A stretch of 64,000 nucleotides of DNA from Actinopolymorpha cephalotaxi (GTDB lineage Bacteria > Actinomycetota > Actinomycetes > Propionibacteriales > Actinopolymorphaceae): the NCBI RefSeq assembly GCF_013408535.1, contig NZ_JACBZA010000001.1, positions 4,114,850 to 4,178,849 on the forward strand. Direction: 5' to 3'. The position numbers and the translations under genes are program-made. The notes beneath the pieces are model-generated. The model saw nothing but the letters and a program-made list of their open reading frames with translations. It had not been told where the DNA came from and searched no databases. Within the stretch, counting starts at the first letter, position 1; each line of letters begins with the position of its first letter. Below, one piece after another: positions 13,986-22,179 of the stretch.

Positions 13986-16814
13986 CTACTTCCGCAGCGG
14001 CACCCTCGACGCGAGCGTGCCGGCACCCGACGTCGCCTCCCAGCCGGCCAGCACCCGCGGGTGCGCGGACAGCGCACGGTCCAGCGGGACCTTCACCGCG
14101 GTCCGCCCGGCGCCATTCACCGAGACGACCGCGCTACCGGCGGTGCCCTTGTCGTCCACCACGAACACGTGCGCCTCACCGGCACCGGTGCTGCGCAGGT
14201 CGGCGATCACCGTTCCACGACTCCACCGGGCACCGACCAGCCAGCCGCTGTCGGCGAGAGGTGCGGCCGTACCGCCGGACAGCGGCACGTTGACCCGCAC
14301 CGACTGCTCGACCGTCTGCGGCGACTCCACGCTGCGCAGCGCGGTGTTGGGCACCACCGGGTCGGCCGTCGGCCGGTCCGCGGGCGGCTGGTAGCCGGCG
14401 AGTCGCGCCAGCCCCCAGCGGTAGGGGTCGCCCTGCACGCCACCCCAGGTGGACCAGCCGATCCGCGTCTGGCCGGTCTTGTCCTGGGTGTCGGAGTCGT
14501 AGACGAGCACGTTCAGGCCCAGCTTGTCCGGGTCGACCGAGGCGGGGAGTTCGGTCAGCGGGATCGCGGCCTCCACGGTGTATCCGGCGTAGGGCGAGCT
14601 GACCGTACTGGCGAACTTCACACCCGGAGCCGTCTGCGCGATCGGGCCCTGGTGGTTGTCGGCGTCGCGCAGTGCGCACGCCGGCCCCTCCGCGGTGAAC
14701 GGCAGCACGGCCAGCTTGAACGTCGAGGCGGTGTTCTCGCTGGTGCCGCGCGGGTCCAGGCCGATCTCGACGCTGTCGGTACGCCAGTGCCGCTTGCAGT
14801 CGCTGGTCGCCAGCGGCGTGCCCCTGGTCTCGTCGCGCACCTGGACGGCCACGTAGAGCGTGTCGCCCGAACGGGTGACGTGCGCGGTGCCCGAGCAGTC
14901 GGCGGCGGAGTCACACGGCGAGCCCTCCCACAGCCGGGAGATGTCCAGTGCCTCGCCGGGGTACTCCCCCGCGCTCACCTTGCCGTCCACGGCGGGCGCG
15001 GCCGCGGCGGGTTCGACCGTGGTCGCCGGCACGAGTTCCAGCGCCGGCTTGCTCACCGAGGTGGCGCCGTCCGCGGTGGTCGTGGTGACGGTGTACGCGT
15101 AGTCGCCGGGCGCCGCGCCCTGGGTGCCACCCGCGTTGGAGGTGGGCAGCGAGGCGTCGGTGTTCCGTACGGGGAACGTCACCTTCGTGCTGGCGCCCGC
15201 GGCCAGGTCGGTGAACGGCTTCTGCGCCGCGTCCGCCGCGAACCCGTCCGGCAAGGTCACCTTGACGGTGCCGGACCGGGTGGTGTCGGAGTTGTTCGTG
15301 ACGGTGTAGTCGATCGCCCGCTCGCCGCCGGACGGGATGGTGAGGACCGGTACGACGAAGCCGCGCAGTTGCGGTGCGCCGACCTGCCGGGCCCACGCCT
15401 CGAACGAGGAGACCTGCGGCAGGAGCTGCTGCTGGGTCGCGACGTCCGGGGTCAGCTGGACCTGTGCCGCGGCGTACCCCGTGCCGGCCATCGTGGTGAG
15501 GAACGCCTCCAGCCGGGATCGCGCGCTGACCGGGTCGCCCTCGGGCTGGGTCGCCGGCGGGGTCACCGTGAACGTCACGGTCGCCGAACCGCCGGGGCGC
15601 ACCCGGCCGAGTGCGCCGTCGCCCTCGACCTTCCAGCCGTCCGGCGCGCGCAGCGCCACCGAGGACTGGCCGAGGTTCGCACCGCGCGGTGCGGTGACGT
15701 GCACCTTCACCGTGGTGGGCTTGCCCGGGCGTACGTCGAAGTCGCTGTCCACCGTCAGCTGCGTGCCCAGTGGGACGGTGCCGTCGGGCCGGGTCAGCGC
15801 GCCGTCGAGGATCGCGTCCGGCTGCGCCGCGGCTTCCGTACCCACCTCCGGGTACGGCACCCGCGAGGCGACCTGGGTGAACCGGTCACAGCCCAGCTGC
15901 GCCGGGTCGGAGGACGGGTCGGGGAAGCCTGCCCAGCCCTGCGAGGCGTACTCGCGCTGAGCTTCGCGTTCGATCTGCGCCCAGGTCTTGCCCTGCGCGC
16001 GGGAGACGTTGCCGGAGAAGACGCCGTAGATGTCCTGGGACGGGTCGACCGGGGTGAAGGTGTTCACGCACGACGGGCCGACCGGCCCGGTGCCGCGCGC
16101 CCGGCTCAGCAGCACCTTCGCCGGCGCGAACGGCTTCAGCCCCTCCTTGGTGATCTGGTCGGGGAACGCCTTCGGGTCGGCGGCGGCGTGGTAGGCCGCG
16201 ATCGCCAGCCGGGCCGCCTCCTGGTGGTTGCCGTGGTTGCCGGGCGAGGGAGCGGGGTCCATCGTGACGAGGACCTCCGGCCTGGTCTGGCGGACGATCC
16301 GGACCACCTTCGCCAGCGCGTCCTGCTGGTCCCACAGCTTCTCGGTCAGCGGTGCGGACACGGTGTAGAAGAAGTCGACCTTGTCCAGGTTGAACACGTC
16401 GGTGACGCCGGCCTTGCCGACCGCGCGGCGTTCCTCCGCCTCGCGGATCAGGCCGAGCGCGGGGCCCTCCTCCGGGCCGACCGCGTTGCCGCCACCCTCG
16501 CCCCGGGTGACCGTGATGACGCCGGTGCGTACGCCGTTGTCCTCGCCCCACTGCCCGAACGTGGACAGCGCGCCGGACTCGTCGTCGGGGTGCGCGCCGA
16601 CGAACAGCGCGCCCAGGTCGACCGGCGTCCCTCGCGACGTGTCCGCCCTCGTGTCCGCGGACCGGGCGGATGTGACCGTGGCGGGCGTGACCTTGGCGGG
16701 CGCGGCCGGCACTGTGGCGGCGGTGGCCGGCCCGGCGGCAGCGACCAGTCCGGCGGCGACCAGGCTCGCGACCGCGCTCAGCGCCGTCCGACCTCGAACG
16801 GGTGGAAACCCCAT
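13986..16814 (-). CDS. Large secreted PIG-L deacetylase, multidomain
   Basis: 942-aa exported protein. The signal peptide spans about residues 1-33 and ends ATAAT. The PIG-L/LmbE deacetylase domain (about 65-340) has the zinc motif AHPDDE (74-79) and PSPGNHGNHQEA. NEW3-like Ig-fold alpha-galactosidase-associated domains follow (about 365-620). A CBM9-like carbohydrate-binding domain (about 630-810) has VDGKVSAGEY, and the C-terminal tail completes the protein. PIG-L enzymes remove N-acetyl groups from N-acetylglucosaminyl substrates, so an extracellular deacetylase acting on a glycan is likely. ATG at 16814 is preceded by AGGAGGACAAGC; the longer frame to 16994 lacks a signal peptide at its start. 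It is divergent from a DUF4832 gene. Confidence 0.88.
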   Translation of the reverse strand: MGFPPVRGRTALSAVASLVAAGLVAAAGPATAATVPAAPAKVTPATVTSARSADTRADTSRGTPVDLGALFVGAHPDDESGALSTFGQWGEDNGVRTGVITVTRGEGGGNAVGPEEGPALGLIREAEERRAVGKAGVTDVFNLDKVDFFYTVSAPLTEKLWDQQDALAKVVRIVRQTRPEVLVTMDPAPSPGNHGNHQEAARLAIAAYHAAADPKAFPDQITKEGLKPFAPAKVLLSRARGTGPVGPSCVNTFTPVDPSQDIYGVFSGNVSRAQGKTWAQIEREAQREYASQGWAGFPDPSSDPAQLGCDRFTQVASRVPYPEVGTEAAAQPDAILDGALTRPDGTVPLGTQLTVDSDFDVRPGKPTTVKVHVTAPRGANLGQSSVALRAPDGWKVEGDGALGRVRPGGSATVTFTVTPPATQPEGDPVSARSRLEAFLTTMAGTGYAAAQVQLTPDVATQQQLLPQVSSFEAWARQVGAPQLRGFVVPVLTIPSGGERAIDYTVTNNSDTTRSGTVKVTLPDGFAADAAQKPFTDLAAGASTKVTFPVRNTDASLPTSNAGGTQGAAPGDYAYTVTTTTADGATSVSKPALELVPATTVEPAAAAPAVDGKVSAGEYPGEALDISRLWEGSPCDSAADCSGTAHVTRSGDTLYVAVQVRDETRGTPLATSDCKRHWRTDSVEIGLDPRGTSENTASTFKLAVLPFTAEGPACALRDADNHQGPIAQTAPGVKFASTVSSPYAGYTVEAAIPLTELPASVDPDKLGLNVLVYDSDTQDKTGQTRIGWSTWGGVQGDPYRWGLARLAGYQPPADRPTADPVVPNTALRSVESPQTVEQSVRVNVPLSGGTAAPLADSGWLVGARWSRGTVIADLRSTGAGEAHVFVVDDKGTAGSAVVSVNGAGRTAVKVPLDRALSAHPRVLAGWEATSGAGTLASRVPLRK

Positions 16815-17104
16815 GCTTGTCCTCCTCATGCCGTACCGACGAAGCGGCACGGCGCGTGACCGGCGACGTACGTCCGCGCCGAAGAGCCGACGACGGACAC
16901 ACTCCCCCTGTGGCGCTCGCGTGATCGTCTCGCGCCATCCGTGACCTTGCAAAGGGTGCGAGCGAGGAGGTATTCCCGCCGTGGGGCCGAACACGCGCGG
17001 CGGAGCCGGTTGTGGCCAATGCGCATGCGCTTGCCGTCATCAGGGCGGTCGCGTGGGTAGCGTGCGGAGTCATCAGCCGCGCAAGGACTTCGCAGGAGGC
17101 ACGC

Positions 17105-18676
17105 GTGCCGAGGAGACTGTCCGCAACCGTCGCGCTCGTGTGCGGCCTGGCCCTGCTACCCGCCCTGCCCGCGTTCGCATCACCGGCTTCCACGTCGTCC
17201 GCGGCCACTCGTCACTCCAGTCCCGGCGACGGGCAGCGCACCGAGCGGACCTACGCGCCGAGCGACCAGACCATCGCGAACCCCGAGCGCGGCTTCTACC
17301 ACCACACCGAGACGCACTTCCGCGCCGATGGTTCGGGGTACGAGCCGCTGGACCTGGCCACGCTGCGCGGCTGGCGCGAACGCGAGCACGTCACCCAGAT
17401 CCTTCGGGTCTTCTACCTGGAGAAGTTCGCGGGCACCGACACGATCGACCCGGCTTACCTGGCCCGCGTCCAGGCCGACTTCGCCACCGCCCGCGCGGCC
17501 GGCGTCAAGGTGATCGTGCGGTTCGCGTACGCGCAGCCGAAGGACGACTGGCCCTACCAGCCGCCGTACGGCGACGCCCCGAAGGATCGCGTCCTGCGCC
17601 ACATCGCTCAGCTCGCGCCCGTCCTGCGGGCGAACGCCGACGTGATCGCCACCGTGCAGGCCGGCTTCATCGGGTTGTGGGGCGAGGGCTACTACACCGA
17701 CCACTTCGTCGCCGACCCCCTCCACCCCGAGAACGTCACGCCGCAGGACTGGGCCAACCGGCGTGAGGTGTTCCTCGCCCTGCTGCGCGCGCTGCCGGCC
17801 AGCCGCACCATCCAGGTCCGCACGATGCTGATGAAGCAGAAGACGGTCGACCGGCCCACCGGGGCGGATGGAGCACTCACGCCTGAGGAGGCGTTCAACG
17901 GCACGCCCGTCGCGCGCATCGGGCACCACAACGACTGCTTCCTCGCCAGCCCGGACGACTTCGGCACCTTCCTGTCCGACCCGATCACGCTGGACCAGGA
18001 GTACCTCGCCCAGGACTCGAGGTTCGTCCCGGTCGGTGGCGAGACGTGCAACGTCAACCCGCCGCGTTCGGAATGGCCCAGTGCGGTCGCGGAGATGGAG
18101 CGCTACCACTACAGCTACCTCAACTCCGACTACAACAAGGACGTGCTGGGCAGCTGGGGCGCGAACATCGAGGAGGCCCGGCAGCGGCTGGGCTACCGGC
18201 TGCGGCTCACCACCGGCGACTTCTCCGACGGCGTGCGGCCGGGGCATTCGTTCACCGCCAATCTGGGCCTGCGCAACGACGGTTTCGCCGCGCCGTACAA
18301 CCCGCGTTCGGTCCGCCTGGTGCTCACCGGCGCACACCGGTCCTACGAGGTTCCGCTGCCGGCCGACCCGCGCCGCTGGGAGCCGGGCACGCCGATCCAG
18401 CTGAACTCCCGGATCTGCGCAAGCCTCCCACCGGGGCGGTACGCCCTGTCCCTGGACCTGCCCTCGCCCGAACACCGGCTGCGGTCGCAGGCTCTGCTCC
18501 CTGGCACCGACACGAGCTACCACGCGGCGTACGCGATCCAGCTCGCCAACACCGGCGTGTGGGACTCGCGTACCGGCTACAACGACCTCGGGCAGTCCGT
18601 CGTCGTCGGCCGCGACCAGGCACCCTCCACGTCCTGCGCCGGCGGACTGCGGCCGCACCCACTGCCGCGACAGTAG
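17105..18676 (+). CDS. Secreted DUF4874/DUF4832 protein
   Basis: 523-aa exported protein. The signal peptide is MPRRLSATVALVCGLALLPA and ends at about AFASPAS. The N-terminal TIM-barrel-like DUF4874 region begins NPERGFYHHTE and includes IVRFAYAQPK and GFIGLWGEGYYTDH; the C-terminal DUF4832 region includes ERYHYSYLNSDYN and ends in an Ig-like part. Such proteins look like glycoside hydrolases but have no established activity that I know of. GTG at 17105 has AGGAGG 5 bp upstream. The divergent neighbour is the secreted PIG-L deacetylase, across a 290-bp promoter region, so the two may act on the same extracellular glycan. Confidence 0.88.
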   Translation: MPRRLSATVALVCGLALLPALPAFASPASTSSAATRHSSPGDGQRTERTYAPSDQTIANPERGFYHHTETHFRADGSGYEPLDLATLRGWREREHVTQILRVFYLEKFAGTDTIDPAYLARVQADFATARAAGVKVIVRFAYAQPKDDWPYQPPYGDAPKDRVLRHIAQLAPVLRANADVIATVQAGFIGLWGEGYYTDHFVADPLHPENVTPQDWANRREVFLALLRALPASRTIQVRTMLMKQKTVDRPTGADGALTPEEAFNGTPVARIGHHNDCFLASPDDFGTFLSDPITLDQEYLAQDSRFVPVGGETCNVNPPRSEWPSAVAEMERYHYSYLNSDYNKDVLGSWGANIEEARQRLGYRLRLTTGDFSDGVRPGHSFTANLGLRNDGFAAPYNPRSVRLVLTGAHRSYEVPLPADPRRWEPGTPIQLNSRICASLPPGRYALSLDLPSPEHRLRSQALLPGTDTSYHAAYAIQLANTGVWDSRTGYNDLGQSVVVGRDQAPSTSCAGGLRPHPLPRQ

Positions 18677-18826
18677 AGGACGACGGGCACGCCCGCGCCG
18701 GAGTGGCGGGTGCCGTAGCTGCGCCAAGTTCGACGCCGGGTTCGACGGGCGCCGTGGTCTCGAGGTCGCGGCTGATGGCACGCGTCCGCGACGTCGTTGA
18801 CTTGCGTTCGCCGGGCGGTGGCTGGA

Positions 18827-18838
18827 TAGCCTTGCGGG
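18827..18838 (+). promoter_or_regulatory. Leaderless promoter of the Nudix-GNAT gene
   Basis: TAGCCT (18827-18832) lies exactly six bases before the ATG at 18839, and TTGCGT (18802-18807) is a possible -35 with a 19-bp spacer. No Shine-Dalgarno precedes the ATG. Confidence 0.55.
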
Positions 18839-19822
18839 ATGCGTGAACCTGCCTGTGTCGGCGCCCTCATCCGTGACTCCCAGCACCGGGTCTACGCCCA
18901 GCGCCGGAGCCCGGACCGTCGGCTGCTGCCCGGGATCTGGGATGTCGTGGGCGGGCACGTCGAGGCCGGCGAGACGCCGGAGCAGGCGCTGGCCCGGGAG
19001 GTCGAGGAGGAGACCGGCTGGCGGCTGCGGAGCGTCGAAGCGGTGGTCGCCGACTGGGAGTGGTCCCACGAAGGTGTCGTACGCCGGGAGCTCGACTATC
19101 TCGTCGAGGTGGACGGAGACCTCACCTCTCCCCGGTTGGAGGAGGGCAAGCACGATGCCTACGCCTGGGTGGGACCCGCCGACCTCGATCTGATGATGGT
19201 CGACCGTACCGACGGCGACCGGCGGCTGCGGGACGTGGTGGCGAAGGCGATTCGCACCAGGTTCACCGACCGGCTCCGGCTCGAACCCGTCGGCCCTGAG
19301 CACGCCGAGGATCTGTGGACGATGCACCAGGACGCGGCGGTCGCCGAGTGGAACGGCGGCCGGTGGACCATCGAGGCCGCGCGGGCCAACGCGGCCGAGT
19401 GGGGCGCGGCATGGGAACGCGACGGGGTGCACAAGTGGGTCGCGTACGCCCGCACCGACGATGGGCCGGCCAAGCGGGACGAGCTGATCGGCCGGGGCGG
19501 GCTGTCCCGAGCCGTCGTCGACGGCACGGAGTGCCTCGAGCTGGGCTGGAACCTGCGGGACCGTTTCCGCGGGCAGGGATACGCGAGCGAGATCGGCCGG
19601 GCGGGGATGGCGTTCGCGTTCGACCAACTCGGCGCCGACGAGGTGGTGGCGTTCACCGAACGGCACAATCTCCGGTCGCGTGCGGTGATGGAACGCATCG
19701 GTATGGGGTTCGTCCGGGAGTTCACCTCGCCCGGTCTGGTGGAAGGCCGCGAGGGCGTCCACGACGATGCCGTCTTCGCGCTGTACGCCGCGGACCGCAG
19801 GACGTCTCGGCCCACGACGTAG
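18839..19822 (+). CDS. Nudix hydrolase-GNAT acetyltransferase fusion
   Basis: 327-aa two-domain protein. The first half (about 1-135) has a full Nudix box (GGHVEAGETPE, then REVEEETG) for hydrolysis of nucleoside-diphosphate-linked compounds. The second half (about 140-320) is a RimJ/RimL-type GNAT N-acetyltransferase with WNLRDRFRGQGYASE as the acetyl-CoA loop and ERHNLRSRAVMERIGM. Each domain is complete, so this is a real fusion rather than a read-through of two genes. The joint substrate is unknown; repair or detoxification of a modified metabolite is a guess. The next gene downstream is convergent. Confidence 0.9.
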   Translation: MREPACVGALIRDSQHRVYAQRRSPDRRLLPGIWDVVGGHVEAGETPEQALAREVEEETGWRLRSVEAVVADWEWSHEGVVRRELDYLVEVDGDLTSPRLEEGKHDAYAWVGPADLDLMMVDRTDGDRRLRDVVAKAIRTRFTDRLRLEPVGPEHAEDLWTMHQDAAVAEWNGGRWTIEAARANAAEWGAAWERDGVHKWVAYARTDDGPAKRDELIGRGGLSRAVVDGTECLELGWNLRDRFRGQGYASEIGRAGMAFAFDQLGADEVVAFTERHNLRSRAVMERIGMGFVREFTSPGLVEGREGVHDDAVFALYAADRRTSRPTT

Positions 19823-19880
19823 GATTCGACGGTCCGTCACCAGGCCGTCAAGCCCCTCTTGACACTCAAGAACGCTCACT

Positions 19881-19906
19881 GGCCGGCACCCGGTGACCCG
19901 CCGGCC
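19881..19906. terminator. Candidate convergent terminator hairpin
   Basis: GGCCGGC (19881-19887) and GCCGGCC (19900-19906) form a 7-bp stem with a 12-base loop in the 128-bp gap between the convergent Nudix-GNAT and HNH genes. Neither flank has a T-tract. Confidence 0.4.
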
Positions 19907-19950
19907 CTCTCCGTCCATCCGGCACCGCGCACGTTGGCCTCTCGTGGGAC

Positions 19951-22059
19951 TCATGGCCGTCGCACGTTCTGGTGCGGGTCCACCCACTCCGGCGGGATGT
20001 ACTCCGGGTGGCCGTGGCTGCCCATCCGCACCTGCCAGCCCTTGTGGTGCACGAAGGTGTGATGCGTCCGGCACAACAGCACCCCGTTGTCGAGGTCCGT
20101 CGGGCCGAAGTCGTCCCACGCCGTCATGTGGTGCGCGATGCAGCGTCGTTCGGGTACCAGGCATTCGGGGAAGTGACAGTGGGACCCGTCGCGGACGGCG
20201 AGGGCGCGGCGTTGGGCTTCGGTGAAGAACCTGTCGGCCATTCCGACGTCGAGGACCTCGCCGTTGCCGCCGAGTACGACGGGGATGATGTTCGCGTCGC
20301 ACGCCATCCTCCGGATCGTCGCCACCGACAGCGGCTCACCACGCAGTCCGGTGATGCGAGCTGAACCGCCGCCACCGCAGTTCTGACACCCGTCGTGGGG
20401 ATCGAGGGCAGCCTCCGGCACCGCCGCACCCTCGTCGGGTTCGGCGTCGTTGTCGGCATCCGCTCCGAGGTCGCAGTCCTCAGGTCCGGTATGTGGTTCC
20501 GGATCCCATCGGGGTCCCGGCTCAGCTTCGGGGCCGGTACCGGTGGCGGTGTTCGGTTGTGGGGGCTGGCCGGGTTCTCGCGGTGCGGGTATCCGCTCCG
20601 CGACCCCGGTCGGCGGGTCCGGCTGACGGGGCGGTGGTTTCTCGTTGTCCGGTTGACCTTTCGGCGCGGTCGCTGTGGTCTCCGCGCCAGTGGGAGCCGC
20701 CGCCGGGTCGCCGGTGCCGGCCGCGCTTTTGATCTGGACGGGGTCGCTCGTCACGTCCGGGTCGCCGGCGTCGTAATGGTCGCCGGGTTCACTGGCGTCA
20801 GCAGGCTCGGCGGTGGGGCCGCTCGTGACGTCCGGGTCGTCGGCGTCGTCGTGGTTGGTGACTGCATGGCCAGACCGGGCGTCGGGACCGGTGTCGTCGG
20901 CGTTCTCGCTGGGCTTTGTGTCTGCACTGGGCTCGCCGCAACTGCTGGGCTCGGCGTCCTCAGGCATGGCGGCCTCAGTGCCGCCAGGATTCTTACCCGG
21001 CTGGGCAGTCTCGGCCTTCTTGCTGGGCTTGGTGCCCGTCGCGGCGGTGGCGTCGTTGGTGCTGGCGCGCTTGCGGGCCTTGCGCTGTGCTTGGCGTTTG
21101 GCGTCGGGGGTCTGGCAGCCGCAGGGCATGGGGCGGACGGGGTTGAGGTCGTCGATCGTGCCGAACCCGACACCTGCCATCAGCTGCTGCAGGTGGATCA
21201 GGACGGTGACGCAGTCCCGGCCGCGGCCGCGGTTGGGGGATGCCTCCCACTCGGCCATCGCGGCGACGAGTTCGGCGAACGCGTCCCCGCGCCGCTGGTC
21301 CAGCGGCCGGTCGTCAGGTTCGGCGCGCTTGTCGGCGGCGACGAGCATTTCGATGATCTTGCGGAGTTGTTCCATCTCCAGCACCGGCAGCTTGATCACC
21401 ACCGTCTCCGACCCCGGGCTGCCGTTCGGGACGTATTTCAGGGACCGTGCACACTGCGCGGCCTGTTCCTCATCGCCGAGTTCCTTGCCCAGCCGTCTCT
21501 CCCACTCCTCCGGTGCGAGGTACTGCAGCAGCGCCCGCCCCAGCACCCGCACGTCGTCGGGGTTACGCCGCCTGGCTTCGTCGATCAGGTACTCCTCGGC
21601 CTTCACCCGTTGTTCGAGGCTGATCCATTTGGGCAGATCGGTGATCGCGGCGGCGATCACCTGAGCGTGCCGAAAGGAGACCTCCCCGCGTGCCATGGCG
21701 CGGGCAGTCAACGTCACGGTCCGGTCCAGGTCGCGGGCCAGGTTGACGGTCGCGTAGGAGTCCTTCATGCCCATCCGCTGCGTGGTGCGCAGCCAGGCCG
21801 CCGTGGTCGCCGCGCCGGTGGTCTTGCCGATGTCGCAGGCCTCTGCCTGACGTACCCATCCGAGTTTCAGCGCGTCGAACCGGGACTCCTCCACGGTGAG
21901 TTCGCTGATCAGCTCACCGAGGGCGCGGGCGTCGACGTAGGTGGTGGGGGTGGCCAGGGCGTCGTCGAGTCCGGCGCGGAACATGCCGACCGCAGCCTTC
22001 AACCGGGCGACGGTGCCACTGCCACCGCTGCCGGGAAGGTCCTGCGTCGTCGAATGCAT
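19951..22059 (-). CDS. DUF222/HNH endonuclease domain protein (13E12 type)
   Basis: 702-aa member of the actinobacterial 13E12 repeat family. The N-terminal DUF222 helical region spans about residues 1-310. The C-terminal HNH domain (about 625-680) reads HCHFPECL, CIAHHMTAWDDFGPTDLDNG and LLCRTHHTFVHHKGW. Between them is an unusually long acidic/Pro/Thr-rich linker (about 325-565), bounded by CGCQTP and CQNCGGGG, which could together bind a metal. Family members are predicted nucleases; several M. tuberculosis homologues are LexA-regulated. The ATG at 22059 appears leaderless (TAGAGT at -12 to -7) and lies inside an SOS box. Paired DnaA-type boxes lie just upstream. Confidence 0.88.
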   Translation of the reverse strand: MHSTTQDLPGSGGSGTVARLKAAVGMFRAGLDDALATPTTYVDARALGELISELTVEESRFDALKLGWVRQAEACDIGKTTGAATTAAWLRTTQRMGMKDSYATVNLARDLDRTVTLTARAMARGEVSFRHAQVIAAAITDLPKWISLEQRVKAEEYLIDEARRRNPDDVRVLGRALLQYLAPEEWERRLGKELGDEEQAAQCARSLKYVPNGSPGSETVVIKLPVLEMEQLRKIIEMLVAADKRAEPDDRPLDQRRGDAFAELVAAMAEWEASPNRGRGRDCVTVLIHLQQLMAGVGFGTIDDLNPVRPMPCGCQTPDAKRQAQRKARKRASTNDATAATGTKPSKKAETAQPGKNPGGTEAAMPEDAEPSSCGEPSADTKPSENADDTGPDARSGHAVTNHDDADDPDVTSGPTAEPADASEPGDHYDAGDPDVTSDPVQIKSAAGTGDPAAAPTGAETTATAPKGQPDNEKPPPRQPDPPTGVAERIPAPREPGQPPQPNTATGTGPEAEPGPRWDPEPHTGPEDCDLGADADNDAEPDEGAAVPEAALDPHDGCQNCGGGGSARITGLRGEPLSVATIRRMACDANIIPVVLGGNGEVLDVGMADRFFTEAQRRALAVRDGSHCHFPECLVPERRCIAHHMTAWDDFGPTDLDNGVLLCRTHHTFVHHKGWQVRMGSHGHPEYIPPEWVDPHQNVRRP

Positions 22060-22065
22060 GTTCGA
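22050..22065 (-). promoter_or_regulatory. SOS (LexA) box over the HNH gene start
   Basis: TCGAATGCATGTTCGA matches 11 of the 12 conserved positions of the actinobacterial SOS box TCGAAC-N4-GTTCGA. It covers the start codon (22059-22057) and abuts the -10 element TAGAGT, so LexA binding would block initiation. The match is seen; LexA control is inferred from known 13E12 genes. Confidence 0.8.
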
Positions 22066-22096
22066 ACTCTACCGGCTGCCACCGACACCTCACCCG

Positions 22097-22135
22097 TTGT
22101 CCACAAGGGCAAGCCGATCCGCCACCTGTGGACAA
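22097..22135. promoter_or_regulatory. Two inverted DnaA-type boxes
   Basis: TTGTCCACA (22097-22105) and TGTGGACAA (22127-22135) are perfect inverted copies of the Streptomyces-type DnaA box, 21 bp apart. With flanking AGG/CC they extend the dyad to about 11 bp with one bulge. They lie 38-76 bp upstream of the HNH start codon, in its promoter region. Confidence 0.65.
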
Positions 22136-22179
22136 AAAGCTGGCACGCCCTCCCCCGCGAGGGGACCGCCAACCTCGAT

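Noticed and set aside
17180-20302. Open frame of 1040 codons on the minus strand
   Set aside because: It runs antisense to the DUF4832 and Nudix-GNAT genes and into the HNH gene, has Arg/Gly/Pro/Val-biased composition typical of shadow frames in GC-rich DNA, and contains no recognisable domain.
19951-22059. HNH/13E12 gene as part of a mobile element
   Set aside because: No integrase, terminal inverted repeats or target duplication could be seen around it; the paired DnaA-type boxes lie only on the upstream side.
22097-22135. Chromosomal replication origin based on DnaA boxes
   Set aside because: Only two boxes, no AT-rich unwinding region and no dnaA, dnaN or recF nearby.
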